The notes below the pieces were generated by a model, which was not told where the DNA came from, ran no database searches, and saw only the letters and a list, made by a program, of their open reading frames with translations. Position numbers and translations under genes: made by a program. A DNA stretch of 64,000 nucleotides from Prolixibacteraceae bacterium (lineage in GTDB: Bacteria > Bacteroidota > Bacteroidia > Bacteroidales > Prolixibacteraceae), in contig CANJNY010000011.1 in NCBI GenBank assembly GCA_947475715.1, positions 1 to 64,000 of the forward strand. The letters run 5' to 3'. Position 1 is the first letter of the stretch; every line of letters starts with the position of its first letter. Below, piece after piece: positions 40,327 through 50,500 of the stretch.

Positions 40327-40358
40327 TTTGGGTATCTGTTTATTTTCATGTAAGTTTG
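40327..40358 (+). promoter_or_regulatory. Promoter of the M23 peptidase-dxr-rseP run
   Basis: TTTG (40327-40330), a 20-base spacer and TAAGTTTG (40351-40358) match both halves of the Bacteroidota promoter at normal spacing, 22 bases before the peptidase ATG. This is the best complete promoter match I found in the window. Confidence 0.65.
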
Positions 40359-40380
40359 ACACTCTTGAAAAATTATAGGA

Positions 40381-41244
40381 ATGGAGAAAGAAAGAAAACG
40401 GGATAAAATAAAAAAGATATTTCAGAATCCGTACCGGATTGTTGTCTTTAACGACATCAATCTTCATATTATCAGACAAGTAAGATTTAATGCACGAACG
40501 GCATTGGGCACTTTGGTTCTTACTGTTATCGCCATTATCACAGGAGTAACAATTCTTATTGCCTTCACTCCTTTGCGGGAATATATTCCCGGATATCCTA
40601 CCGGAAAAATGAGGCGAATGTTAATTCGCAACGTGCTAATCGTTGATTCACTCGAACAGGAGGCACAAAGGCGGGATCTTTATTTTAAGGATTTCAGGGC
40701 AATGCTTGCCGGAGAGTCTCCTTCTGATACTGCAGCTAAACATGTTACGCCATTAAAGCCGGAACAGTTGCAATTTAAGAGTTACAATCATGACTCTCTT
40801 TTCATGGAGGAAATTGCGCAGGAGCAGGTTAATCTTGGAATTAATTCAACCCCTGTCAGTAAGGGGGGGGTTGCCGGGTTACTTTTTTTTCCTCCATTAA
40901 GTGGCATGATCACCGGGAGGCATGATTTAAGTACGCGCCATTTTGGTGTAGATATTGTAGGAAAACTCAATTCGCGTATTTCGGCGGCTCTGGATGGGAC
41001 AGTAATATTTGCGGGATGGACCATTGATACCGGATACGTTATTTATCTTCAACACGAACAGAACCTAATCACAGTTTATCGCCATAATTCTGAGCTTCTT
41101 AAAATTCAAGGAGATAAAGTCAGAGCAGGCGAGGCAATTGCCATTATGGGGAATTCAGGAAAAGAGACCACCGGTCCACATTTGCATTTCGAAATGTGGC
41201 TTAACGGCGTTTCAGTGAACCCCGAAGAGTACGTCAAGTTCTAA
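40381..41244 (+). CDS. M23 family metallopeptidase, membrane-anchored
   Basis: A 287-residue cell-wall peptidase-like protein. A basic N-terminus and one membrane helix (TALGTLVLTVIAIITGVTILIAF, about 40-62) anchor it; a short helical stalk follows. The LytM/M23 domain (about 165-285) keeps the zinc residues His187 and Asp191 (HFGVD) and the HLH motif at 267-269, so it should be catalytically competent. Nine bases separate it from dxr, suggesting one transcript. Confidence 0.9.
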   Translation: MEKERKRDKIKKIFQNPYRIVVFNDINLHIIRQVRFNARTALGTLVLTVIAIITGVTILIAFTPLREYIPGYPTGKMRRMLIRNVLIVDSLEQEAQRRDLYFKDFRAMLAGESPSDTAAKHVTPLKPEQLQFKSYNHDSLFMEEIAQEQVNLGINSTPVSKGGVAGLLFFPPLSGMITGRHDLSTRHFGVDIVGKLNSRISAALDGTVIFAGWTIDTGYVIYLQHEQNLITVYRHNSELLKIQGDKVRAGEAIAIMGNSGKETTGPHLHFEMWLNGVSVNPEEYVKF

Positions 41245-41253
41245 AACAGAAAG

Positions 41254-42420
41254 ATGAGAAATATTGCAATACTTGGTTCCACAGGTTCCATTGGAAAGCA
41301 GGCTCTTGAGGTAATCGGGGATAATCCCGATAGATTCTCGGTGGAAGTTTTAACGGCTTACAATAATTTTGAATTACTCATTAAACAGGCCCGAAAATTT
41401 CAGCCCAATGTGGTTGTCATTGGGAATGAAGAAAAATACGACCTTGTCCGTGAGGCCCTGGCCAATGATGATATAAAAGTATATGCCGGGTCAGATGCAT
41501 TGAATCAGGTGGTTGAAATGGGTAGTATAGATCTGGTGCTTACAGCAATGGTCGGGTTTGCAGGTCTGATCCCAACATTAAACGCCATAAAAGCGGGGAA
41601 ACAAATTGCCCTCGCCAATAAGGAGACCCTTGTTGTTGCCGGAGAGTTGGTCCACAGACTGGCCATCGAGAACAAAGTTGATCTGTTACCGGTTGATTCG
41701 GAGCACTCTGCCATTTTTCAATGTCTGGCAGGCGAATATATGAATCCTGTTGAGAAAATCATCCTTACCTGTTCAGGTGGTCCTTTTTATGGGATGGGGG
41801 AGAAATTAATCGCAGGGATAACTCCCGAGCAGGCGCTGAAACACCCCAGCTGGGAGATGGGTACCAAAATAACCATTGACTCGGCTACCTTAATGAACAA
41901 GGGATTTGAAGTGATTGAGGCCAAATGGTTATTTGGGCTGAAACCTGAGCAAATTGAGGTGCTGGTGCATGGCCAAAGCATCGTACACTCCATGGTGCAA
42001 TTTTGCGATGGATCGATTAAAGCACAACTTGGACCACCGGATATGCGATTACCTATCCAATACGCTTTTAGCTTTCCTGAAAGGATCAGTAATTCATATC
42101 CAAGATTGAATTTTTCAGATTTTCCCTCGATAACATTTTCGGCTCCTGAACCAAAAATTTTTCGTAATCTTGCACTCGCTTACGAGGCTTTACAAAAAGG
42201 GGGTAATCTGGCATGTATTTTAAATGCAGCCAATGAAATTGCAGTGGAGGCATTTTTGAAAAAGAAGATCTCATTTCCCAATATCTGGGAAGTTAATGAA
42301 CGGTTAATGCAACATTCACCGTTCATTCTGAATCCGACCCTTGATGATTATATCGCAACAGATCGGGAAGCCCGCATCCATGCGGTTGAAATCGTGGATG
42401 AATTAGAAAAGAAACATTGA
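41254..42420 (+). CDS. dxr: 1-deoxy-D-xylulose-5-phosphate reductoisomerase
   Basis: A 388-residue enzyme of the non-mevalonate isoprenoid pathway, forming 2-C-methyl-D-erythritol 4-phosphate with NADPH. ILGSTGSIGKQALEVI (NADPH loop), ALANKETLVVAGE, LPVDSEHSAIFQCL (metal-binding Asp/Glu) and PSWEMGTKITIDSATLMNKGFEVIEA are diagnostic. It is in a tight run with the M23 peptidase before it and rseP after it (13 bp), the usual dxr-rseP order. Confidence 0.97.
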   Translation: MRNIAILGSTGSIGKQALEVIGDNPDRFSVEVLTAYNNFELLIKQARKFQPNVVVIGNEEKYDLVREALANDDIKVYAGSDALNQVVEMGSIDLVLTAMVGFAGLIPTLNAIKAGKQIALANKETLVVAGELVHRLAIENKVDLLPVDSEHSAIFQCLAGEYMNPVEKIILTCSGGPFYGMGEKLIAGITPEQALKHPSWEMGTKITIDSATLMNKGFEVIEAKWLFGLKPEQIEVLVHGQSIVHSMVQFCDGSIKAQLGPPDMRLPIQYAFSFPERISNSYPRLNFSDFPSITFSAPEPKIFRNLALAYEALQKGGNLACILNAANEIAVEAFLKKKISFPNIWEVNERLMQHSPFILNPTLDDYIATDREARIHAVEIVDELEKKH

Positions 42421-42433
42421 TATCGTTATAAAC

Positions 42434-43768
42434 ATGGTTATTCTTATTAAAGCTGCACAGTTAATCCTTAGCCTTTCAATATTAGTTATTATTCATGAAT
42501 TTGGTCATTTCATCTTTTCAAAGGCCTTTAAATGCCGTGTTGAGAAGTTTTACCTCTTCTTTGATCCCTGGTTCTCCCTGTTCAAATTTAAAAGGGGAGA
42601 TACCGAATATGGAATAGGGTGGCTGCCGCTGGGTGGATATGTGAAAATATCGGGTATGATCGATGAATCGATGGATAAGGAGGCGATGAAATTACCTGCC
42701 GAACCATGGGAATTTCGATCAAAATCGACCTGGCAAAGATTGATCATCATGATTGGTGGTGTTTTATTCAATCTTATTCTTGCCGTAATTCTTTACTCAG
42801 CTGTACTCTTTACATGGGGAGAACAATACCTTCCTGTCAAAAATGTAAAATATGGAGTTGCGGTTAGTGAAACCGGTAAGGAGATGGGGCTTCTAAATGG
42901 GGATAAAATAATCTCCGTTGATGGTAAAGCGGTTGAAGACTTTAACAAAATAGTCGCTACCATTGTTCTTAACGGAGCCAAAACTATCGAGGTAGAGCGA
43001 AACGAGCAGGCCCTTACTATTCCTGTTCAAGCTGAAATTATTCCTAAAATACTTAAGGACAAATATGTGATTGGTTTAAGGGTTCCTTTTGCATGTAAGG
43101 TAATTGGATTTGCAAAAGAATCACCAGCCCGGGATGCCGGTCTTCAAATAGGAGATCAAATACTTTCAATCAACGGATCCTCATTCAAATATTACGATCA
43201 GTTTTCGGATACACTATTTCACTCCAAAGAGAAAAAAATTCAATTGCAGATCAAACGCAGTGACGTTGAACAGACTGTGGAAGTGTCAATTGGTAAAATC
43301 GGGATGCTTGGAATACAGCGTGAAAATAATCTTGCAGGAATATTTGAGTTCAAAACGATTAACTACGGTTTCTTCGAATCTATGCCTGCAGGTGTAATTA
43401 AAGGATATCATGCCGTAGGGAATTATTTAAAGCAATTCAAACTACTATTTGCCCCCGAAACAAAAGCCTATGAATCTTTGGGTGGATTTATCGCTATCGG
43501 AAATATTTTTCCAAGTATCTGGGACTGGGAATCATTTTGGAATCTTACCGCATTTTTATCGATTATTCTGGCAGTTATGAATATCCTGCCTATCCCGGCG
43601 CTTGATGGCGGCCACGTACTATTTCTCCTGTTTGAAATGATTACAGGACGCAAACCGAGTGATAAATTTCTGGAATATGCACAAATTGTAGGCATGGTTA
43701 TTCTATTCTCTCTGCTTCTTTATGCAAATGGAAATGATTTCGTCAAATGGTACCAGGGTAAGTTCTAG
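42434..43768 (+). CDS. rseP: Site-2 intramembrane metalloprotease RseP
   Basis: A 444-residue S2P-family protease. The zinc motif HEFGH is at residues 21-25 in the first membrane helix, and the second motif NILPIPALDGGH lies near the C-terminus. Two PDZ regions are visible (about 125-205 and 210-290; GLLNGDKIISVDGKAV and GLQIGDQILSINGSSF). It typically clips membrane anti-sigma factors after a first cut; this window also encodes an ECF sigma factor with a membrane TPR partner, a possible substrate. Confidence 0.95.
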   Translation: MVILIKAAQLILSLSILVIIHEFGHFIFSKAFKCRVEKFYLFFDPWFSLFKFKRGDTEYGIGWLPLGGYVKISGMIDESMDKEAMKLPAEPWEFRSKSTWQRLIIMIGGVLFNLILAVILYSAVLFTWGEQYLPVKNVKYGVAVSETGKEMGLLNGDKIISVDGKAVEDFNKIVATIVLNGAKTIEVERNEQALTIPVQAEIIPKILKDKYVIGLRVPFACKVIGFAKESPARDAGLQIGDQILSINGSSFKYYDQFSDTLFHSKEKKIQLQIKRSDVEQTVEVSIGKIGMLGIQRENNLAGIFEFKTINYGFFESMPAGVIKGYHAVGNYLKQFKLLFAPETKAYESLGGFIAIGNIFPSIWDWESFWNLTAFLSIILAVMNILPIPALDGGHVLFLLFEMITGRKPSDKFLEYAQIVGMVILFSLLLYANGNDFVKWYQGKF

Positions 43769-43874
43769 AATTTGATTTTGCAACTTATCTAAAGGAACAT
43801 TGTTTTAAAGAAATAAACTTCAGTTAAGAGTCATAAATTTAACCTGAAGCAGAATAATTTATCAGTGGAAATAC

Positions 43875-43882
43875 TATTTTTG
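43875..43882 (+). promoter_or_regulatory. Putative -7 box of tatA (TATTTTTG)
   Basis: TAnnTTTG match 28 bases before the tatA ATG; AT-rich context makes a chance match possible. Confidence 0.35.
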
Positions 43883-43909
43883 TAATTAAACAAATTTAAA
43901 ATTGAAATA

Positions 43910-44125
43910 ATGGTATTACTGGCACTTTCAGCAGCACATGTTATCATAGTGGTAGTAGCTTTATTACTGCTGTTCGGCGGCAAAAAGATTCCTGAACTCA
44001 TGAGTGGAATTGGGAAAGGGATGAAAGATTTTAAAAAGGCTATTAAAGATGATGACGACCCCTCTGCAGATCCTCCAAAGGAGGTTCCTAAAGCAGATAG
44101 TAAAAAAGAGCCCTTAAAAGAGTAG
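43910..44125 (+). CDS. tatA: Sec-independent (Tat) translocase subunit TatA/E
   Basis: A 71-residue protein with one N-terminal membrane helix ([21 protein letters not shown]), the FGGKKIPEL hinge, an amphipathic helix ([16 protein letters not shown]) and an acidic/lysine tail. This is the standard TatA layout forming the pore for folded proteins. It matches the Tat signal on the superoxide dismutase encoded 7 kb away. tatC is not in the window. Confidence 0.92.
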   Translation: MVLLALSAAHVIIVVVALLLLFGGKKIPELMSGIGKGMKDFKKAIKDDDDPSADPPKEVPKADSKKEPLKE

Positions 44126-44144
44126 GCGAAAAGTCTTCCTTTAT

Positions 44145-44181
44145 AAAAGCCCCGAGCATAAATTGCTTAGGGCTTTTTTAT
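44145..44181 (+). terminator. Terminator after tatA
   Basis: AAAAGCCC...GGGCTTTT with an inner AGCA/TGCT stem around TAAAT, followed by a T-run, 20 bases past the stop. Confidence 0.75.
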
Positions 44182-44306
44182 TTAGTCCGGGCGCCACTTC
44201 GAGTGGCACAGGGACTAAATAAATTAAATGTAACCATCGGGAGATGATTTACGTCTAATAGTACATAGTCAGGATTATTATTTTAATAACTCTAATATTT
44301 TTCACC

Positions 44307-45017
44307 ATGAAGAAAATTATTATCCCTCTGTTTGCAGCAGCATTAACTCTTAGCATGTTGTTCACTTCCTGCCTTTACGGTATAAAAGGGAACAGAAAAG
44401 TTGTAAAGAGCGAACGACAGGTTGCTGCTTTTGATGCCATTTCGTCAAGTGCAGGTATCGAAGTAATCCTTTTGCAGGATTCGATTGTAAAAGTTCTTGT
44501 AGAGGCGGATAGCAATCTTCAGGAGATTATTAAAACTGAAGTATCCAATGGTGAATTGAAAATATATCCTCAAAAAAGGATCAGCTCGTGTGAGTCGAAG
44601 AAGGTCTTCGTCACCTTTAAAAATATTCATTCACTGGAGGCAAGCTCGGGTTCAGAGTCAAAATCCAATACTGTGTTGAAATTAGAGACCCTGCATATTT
44701 CTGTCTCGAGCGGTGCATCGGTAAACCTGGAACTTGCAGCCATTCAATTAACTATTGATGGAAGCAGCGGTGGGAATATTAAACTCAAGGGAAATACTGA
44801 ATCTTTGGATGTAGATGGTTCAAGCGGAGCGAACATAAAAGCCCAGGAGCTGCAGAGTAAAACATGCAATGCAGGTGCCTCAAGCGGTGCCAATGTGAAA
44901 ATTAACGTTATTGAGAAAATAAATGCCAAGGCCAGTAGTGGAGGTAACATAAAAGTCGTGGGAAACCCGAAGGAAAAGAATGTTGAGAAATCAAGCGGAG
45001 GAGATGTTGAATTTTGA
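44307..45017 (+). CDS. GIN-domain (DUF2807) lipoprotein
   Basis: A 236-residue predicted lipoprotein. The lipobox LFTSC places the lipidated Cys at residue 22. The rest is the head GIN / DUF2807 fold: FDAISSSAGIEVIL opening, then repeated Ser-Ser-Gly turns (ASSGSESKS, SSGASVNLE, GSSGGNIKL, GSSGANIKA, ASSGANVKI, ASSGGNIKV) typical of a right-handed beta-solenoid. Such proteins are widespread surface or periplasmic proteins of Bacteroidota with unknown function. No obvious operon partner. Confidence 0.88.
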   Translation: MKKIIIPLFAAALTLSMLFTSCLYGIKGNRKVVKSERQVAAFDAISSSAGIEVILLQDSIVKVLVEADSNLQEIIKTEVSNGELKIYPQKRISSCESKKVFVTFKNIHSLEASSGSESKSNTVLKLETLHISVSSGASVNLELAAIQLTIDGSSGGNIKLKGNTESLDVDGSSGANIKAQELQSKTCNAGASSGANVKINVIEKINAKASSGGNIKVVGNPKEKNVEKSSGGDVEF

Positions 45018-45135
45018 TGTTATAATTCATTCGGATTGCTCCACATTCTGCGAGACCGGAAGCTGCCAACCATTCACTAAATATATAATACAATAAGAAG
45101 TTTTATCCCTCTATAATTGGCTATAAAAACTAGAT

Positions 45136-45738
45136 TTACTCCCTTTTCATAATTCCGTAGCAAATGATCTTGACGATAGAATCGACACTTTTCCCAAGAT
45201 CAGTTGAGCGGTAAGGTCCTGCTGAGAGCGGCATCTCAAGCCCGCGGATTGCAGTCGTAATACCAATGGCTACCAGCGTAAAATCCTTTACGATAAATTT
45301 TCGCTGGCGGGCTCCTTCAAGCAAAATTCGTTTCATCATTCGAATCTCTTCCTGATAATATTGTGATTTTATTTTATCGATAAACTCCACGGCCGCGGTA
45401 TCATTCTCAATTGCATTATAAAAGTTAGCCAACTGCCTGTAAGTAGTGATTTTAGTCATCACATAATCTCTCAGTTTTTCAGCCGGGTCTATATCCTTTT
45501 GAAGAACTTTTGAAAGCTCTTCCCGAAGAATATCAGCTTCTTTCTGAATAACCTCCTGAAAAAGATCCTCCTTGCTGCTAAAATAGTAGTATAAAGAGCT
45601 CTTACCTTTTCGTACAGCGTTGGCTATATCATCCAGTGTGGTTTTCTTGTAGCCATACTTGCTGAAAATCTCCTGCGCAATCTTGAGTATATTCTCTCTA
45701 ACAGCGTCCTTTTTAGTAATATTATTATCGATACTCAT
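45136..45738 (-). CDS. TetR/AcrR-family transcriptional regulator
   Basis: A 200-residue regulator. The N-terminal helix-turn-helix (residues about 12-58) reads ILKIAQEIFSKYGYKKTTLDDIANAVRKGKSSLYYYFSSKEDLFQEVI, a strong TetR signature. The C-terminal ligand domain resembles no family I can name. No efflux pump is adjacent, so its target could be itself or a distant gene. Confidence 0.93.
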   Translation of the reverse strand: MSIDNNITKKDAVRENILKIAQEIFSKYGYKKTTLDDIANAVRKGKSSLYYYFSSKEDLFQEVIQKEADILREELSKVLQKDIDPAEKLRDYVMTKITTYRQLANFYNAIENDTAAVEFIDKIKSQYYQEEIRMMKRILLEGARQRKFIVKDFTLVAIGITTAIRGLEMPLSAGPYRSTDLGKSVDSIVKIICYGIMKRE

Positions 45739-45762
45739 ATCAAAATTTTAAAACCAGCGGGT

Positions 45763-45770
45763 CAAATATA
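45763..45770 (-). promoter_or_regulatory. Putative -7 box of the TetR-type gene (TATATTTG)
   Basis: TAnnTTTG match on the minus strand, 25 bases before the start codon. AT-rich context. Confidence 0.4.
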
Positions 45771-45960
45771 TACATTTTAGTTAGAAAAAATAATAAAATG
45801 TAACCGGCTAATGGTAAAGATAACATTTCTGTTTAATTTTCTGATAACAAAACAAACAAATTATCAAATAAATTAATGTCCCTATTAAAAAAGAATAAAG
45901 GTAATCCATGTTTAATGATCCCAGAAGTATTAATTCAGTATTCTCCAGTAAAAATTAAAA

Positions 45961-45989
45961 CTCTGACAGAACCCGATGGTCTGCCAGAG
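45961..45989 (-). terminator. Possible distal terminator hairpin
   Basis: 10-bp arms with one mismatch and a nine-base loop, followed on the minus strand by a T-rich run. Far from the gene it would serve. Confidence 0.35.
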
Positions 45990-46281
45990 CATGAAAATAT
46001 ATAAAATGATTAGGGTCACAACTAAGAAATATCAGCTGTAAGAATAAGGAGATATTTACTTTACTAACTGAATTTTAAAATTTAATGGCGAGCAGAAAAA
46101 TAGTTGATCAGGAATCCATATCCTTTTAACGCGGTACAAAATTGGTTAAAAATCACAGAAAAGATACTCTTTTATCCACGTTTATAGGAATGACTTGGCA
46201 GATGTACCCTTTATCAGAATAAGTGTAGGAATTTTACGAATAAGCGTAAAATAAATTTAAAATTGTTCGGGTATGAAAACC

Positions 46282-47034
46282 TCACCCATTCTTAAGGAAG
46301 TCAATAAAGGCAAGATATTTTCTCTCAGAAATCTTCAGATGAGTCTTACCTTTTGAAGTGTTGTGATTAACCACGCAAATTCGTTTCTGGTATTTAATAT
46401 GGTCGATAAAATTAGTATTCACGATATGGGCATCATGAATCCTGAAAAAATGGTCTTTCGGAAGGACCAGTTCTATCTTTTTCAAATGCATAGTTACGAC
46501 TTTATATTCGCTCGCATTATCCTCAAGGTAGACTTTAGTGTAAGCCCCATCTGCTTCACAAAAGATAATCCCCTCGGGAGAGATAAAGTGAAGTTCATCG
46601 TTGCTTTTAATTAGTATTTTACCGCTTTTCTGAACAGTATATGACCCTGCTAATGCATGCAACTGATCTTTGCCTGAAATGTGCTCCAAGGCTCTGTTTA
46701 CCGCTCTTTTAAGATCCTCAGGAAGGATCGGCTTAAGCAGGTAGTCGATGGCATCTAATTTAAAGGCATGAATTGCAAATTCATCATGGGCCGTGGTAAA
46801 AATAATATGCTGATGGATCAGATCCAATTGCTCAAACAGGGAAAAGGCGTCCATATCGCCAAGCTGAATATCTGAGAAAACGAGGTCGTAGGTTAACAAT
46901 GGTAAGAGATCAAGACCCATTTTACCTGAATCAATCAAAGCAATAACTTTGATTTCGGGACAATGCTCAGCGATTAACATCGTGAGATGTTTCCCCAATA
47001 AAGGATCATCTTCGATGACTACTGCATTAATCAT
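46282..47034 (-). CDS. LytTR-family response regulator (orphan)
   Basis: A 250-residue response regulator: receiver domain with EDD (residues 8-10), phospho-acceptor Asp55 (VFSDIQLGD), the Thr of FTTAHDEF and Lys in YLLKPI, then a LytTR DNA-binding domain (about 145-250; EGIIFCEADGAYTKVYL; FFRIHDAHIVNTNFIDHIKY). No histidine kinase is adjacent, unlike the pair at 11.8-13.7 kb. It lies 234 bases beyond the 3' end of the giant gene on the same strand, with a terminator between them, so it is probably transcribed separately. Confidence 0.93.
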   Translation of the reverse strand: MINAVVIEDDPLLGKHLTMLIAEHCPEIKVIALIDSGKMGLDLLPLLTYDLVFSDIQLGDMDAFSLFEQLDLIHQHIIFTTAHDEFAIHAFKLDAIDYLLKPILPEDLKRAVNRALEHISGKDQLHALAGSYTVQKSGKILIKSNDELHFISPEGIIFCEADGAYTKVYLEDNASEYKVVTMHLKKIELVLPKDHFFRIHDAHIVNTNFIDHIKYQKRICVVNHNTSKGKTHLKISERKYLAFIDFLKNG

Positions 47035-47152
47035 TCCATTAAGAATTAGTTCAATTAAACAAGTTGTAAACCCGAATAAGGAATAGTCGATCTGATAAGA
47101 TGAACAGAAAATTCTTTAATTAAGTTCTGCTAAGTTAAGTAATTCTTTAATT

Positions 47153-47202
47153 AAAAAAAAGAAGAACTTAAGGAACCTGTTAAGTTCTTCTTAAGTTCTT
47201 CT
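47153..47202 (-). terminator. Terminator of the giant gene
   Basis: On the minus strand GAAGAACTTAA-CAGGTTCC-TTAAGTTCTTC forms a perfect 11-bp stem followed by eight Ts, about 65 bases past the giant gene's stop. The first arm is tandemly duplicated (AGAAGAACTTA twice). Confidence 0.85.
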
Positions 47203-47267
47203 AAAAATAGTATAATTGGCCGGATCAAAAGGAAAAATGACGGTTTTTTCCAGCCTGCAAATTTTGA

Positions 47268-47515
47268 TTATTTATGAATAAAGATCTTATGTGATTTCTT
47301 AAAATTATCATTATAGAAAAGCAAGGTATAAAGCCCGGTAGAAACAGAACCCAGATTTAGTTCCTGACTAAAGACACCTTGTGATGTTTTCACGTCAAGA
47401 ATTTCCAAAATAATATTTCCTAACGGATCAGCGACCATGATATTGAAGGTTGTCTCCTCAGGGAAAGATATCCTGGCCGTGAAAATACCACTATTTGGTA
47501 CAGGATAAATAATTG
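47268..47515 (-). other. T9SS C-terminal sorting domain of the giant protein
   Basis: About 82 residues: YPVPNSGIFTARI, then VADPLGNIILEI, LNLGSVSTGLYTLLF and the basic end KKSHKIFIHK. This is the normal beta-sandwich signal recognised by the Por secretion system. The Por machinery itself is not in the window. Confidence 0.9.
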
Positions 47516-50500
47516 ATGATTTTGTAGGAACAGTCAGGGCGATCAAAGGGGACTGAGGTCCGCTTGAACAATCATTCTTTCCAACAACATAAATATTTCC
47601 TGCAACAGCGGTAGGTCCGAAATTAAGCGTGACATGATTATGGTTTAACCCGATGTTATCTGCAGTAACTACGGTAACCCCGGATGGAACTGTCCACACA
47701 TAGTCTGTTGCAAACTCGATAGGTTCTACCGAATAGGCACCGGAGCTGTTAAGGACAAAATTTGATTCCCCCGTAATTATACCTGCTGCCAATGGTTTTT
47801 GAGTCAGATCAAAAGTTAAACTATCCGAAGCTCCTGACCTGCAATCATTCTTCCCGTAGACATAGATCTTACCCGTAGTTGCAGTACCATCAAAATCAAC
47901 GGTGATACTTGCTGAACCCTGACCTGAGATGTTTGCACCCGTGGATGGAACAATGGTCCAAACATAGGTAATACCGGCGGTGGGAGTAACCGAATATACA
48001 TTTCCGTTTGAAGGGGCACAGATTGTTTTGGAGCCGGTAATATCTCCTGATTTACCAGGTGCCGGACTAATCGAAAGATTTGACTCTCCGGGTAGATCGG
48101 CGACAGCACAATTCGCACCATTGGAATAATTTACGGTTACCTTTTGATCTCCTTCAACATTCCATTTGATTGTAATCGTATTATCTGTTACCGAACCACC
48201 GGCTATTTTTGTACCACCCGACCAGGTCCATGCATAACCGAACTTACCACTCTCAGTGGTATAAACCACTTCATTATTTAAACAAACAGAAGCTGACAAT
48301 GGTGATGCGATGATAGCAGGAGTAGGCTTAGGAATAACATTGACCAGAACACCATCCGTAGCAGTACATGAACCAGCCTTGGTAACGGTCAGTTTATAAA
48401 ATTCTGATCCCTTCGGGGTGATTGTAGGATTGGCCAGATTAGAAACTACTGTCCCATCACCAAGCGTCCAGGTATAGGTGTTTCCAACTATTCCAGGTGT
48501 ACCGATTACAACGGTTCCTCCGGCGCAGATCTCCTGAGCCACTCCGGCATCTGCTGTTAATTGTGGTTGAACAGTTACAACTGTCGAATTATGAGCAGTG
48601 CAACCAGTCGCCTTAATAGTCTCCACCAGATTATAAGTTGTGGTAACCAAAGGAGCAACGGATGGGTTTGACTGGTTAGGTATTGCCACACCAGCTGGAA
48701 CTGAAGTCCAGGCATACGTTCGTGTACCCACACCAGGGGCTGCACCGATAGTAACCATGGTTCCGGCACAAATTCCCTGACTGGCCGCTACCGTAGCCAA
48801 CGGCAATTCATTGATTGATAGTTTTCCATCCACGAACTTAACGGTATACTTAGGATTATTTAAACCGGAAATGGTAATCGGATAATCACCCGGGGATGTT
48901 GCCGTAGTACCAGGACCGCCGGTTCCACCATAAACAGCTGTTCCGCTCAGAACTTCTCCCGCAGCAAGACCGCTAACTGTATAAGAATAGCCACCATTAT
49001 AAACTGCCCCATCAACACACTTATTCTTGGAATCAACAGTAACTGTAACTGAACCCTCACCAATAGTAAGATCACCAGCTATAGCCGTAATTTCATAGTT
49101 ACTTGCTTTGAACGGAGAAGGTCCGGATGGAATTGCCGGAATAACAGCATGACTAAACACATGTCCTGTGGTATCCGCACTTGCAGATGAACCAGCCCGG
49201 TAGGTTACATACAGCGAGGTAATAGTCTCACCTGGCAACAACTGACTGCTATTGTAGGAAAAGTCGGAAAGACCAACAGTACGAGCCGAAAGGGTTGTTC
49301 CATAAGGCTTACTAACACCTTTGGTTGTAATAGTCAGCGGTAATGGTGTTACTTTAATACTACCCGGGTTCAACGTGATCTTATAGTTTTTAGGATCAAA
49401 TGTCGGATTGCCAACAAGTGCGGAGAGTGTAATAGATCCGGAATAGGTTCCGGCAACATCCGTAGCAGCAGCACCTGCACCATAGGTAACCGTGGCTGAA
49501 TTAATAGTCTGACCATTTGCAATACCAGAAACAGCGAATGCAGTAGACCCTGCTCCCGGTGAGGTCCTGGCCTGACCATAAGGATGCTCTATGTTATTGG
49601 CAGTAATGGTAAGTGTTTTTGGTACAACTGTTAAGTCACCATTAACAAGAGTAACTTTTGAATATGGAGCGGTAAAGCCCTTAGGATCGGAAATAACAAC
49701 ACCCTTAGGATATAATCCAACTGTATCGGTTGGTAATCCGCCAGCGGGGTAGGTAACCGTCACAGTAACTTTTTCCCCATTTGAACCCACTACGGTAACA
49801 CCGGCATAACCTGCGAGCGAACCTTGAGTTAAAGACCCCCCGTAATTTTTTGTAACCGGATTAGCAATAACCGTTACGGCACCGGCTTCTCCAACAAAGA
49901 TAGTTCCTCCCTTATATGTAATCGCATAATTGCTGGCACTGAAGGTTGCACCTCCAAGGGGCAATGATGGCATAACCTGATCAAAATATGCACCGGCTAT
50001 TGCACCGGGTAATCCGGCAGAACCATAAGTAATAGTAACCGTATTGATGGTCTCACTATTAACCAAACCAGAGGTTGTGAATCTTTTCGAGCCAGCACCT
50101 CCAAGAAGGGTTGTAGAAGAGATCTTAGCCGTGTCAATACCCGCTATTGTCAACGGTGCAGGATCAATGATTAAATCACCTGCAGTGAAGACGATGTAAT
50201 AATTTTGTGGATCGAAGGATGCATTTCCAAGCGGAGTACGAAGATCTACAGCGGCTTTATAGGTCCCCACTTTAGCATTGGCACCCTTTCCACTTAAATA
50301 AGCAACATCAATCGAATTGATCACATCCCCACCAATGAGCCCTGAGATAGTAACATTACTCAGATTAAAGGAACCATCTGACAAAGCAACACCATAAGTT
50401 TTATGGACTGTACCAGCCGTGATTCTAAGTGTTCCTCCAACCGCATTCACAGTGATTATCTGAGTAACAGCATTCGTACAACCATTGACATTGGCAGAAG

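Larger units (their letters stand above)
45739..46281. other. Intergenic region between tetR-type gene and LytTR regulator
   Basis: 543 bases, AT-rich, without a supportable gene. It contains the TetR gene's -7 box (45763-45770) and an imperfect hairpin at 45961-45989 (CTCTGACAGA/TCTGCCAGAG, one A-C mismatch) followed on the minus strand by TTTTAATTTTT, which could end the LytTR gene transcript about 290 bases past its stop. Nothing else recognised. Confidence 0.45.
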
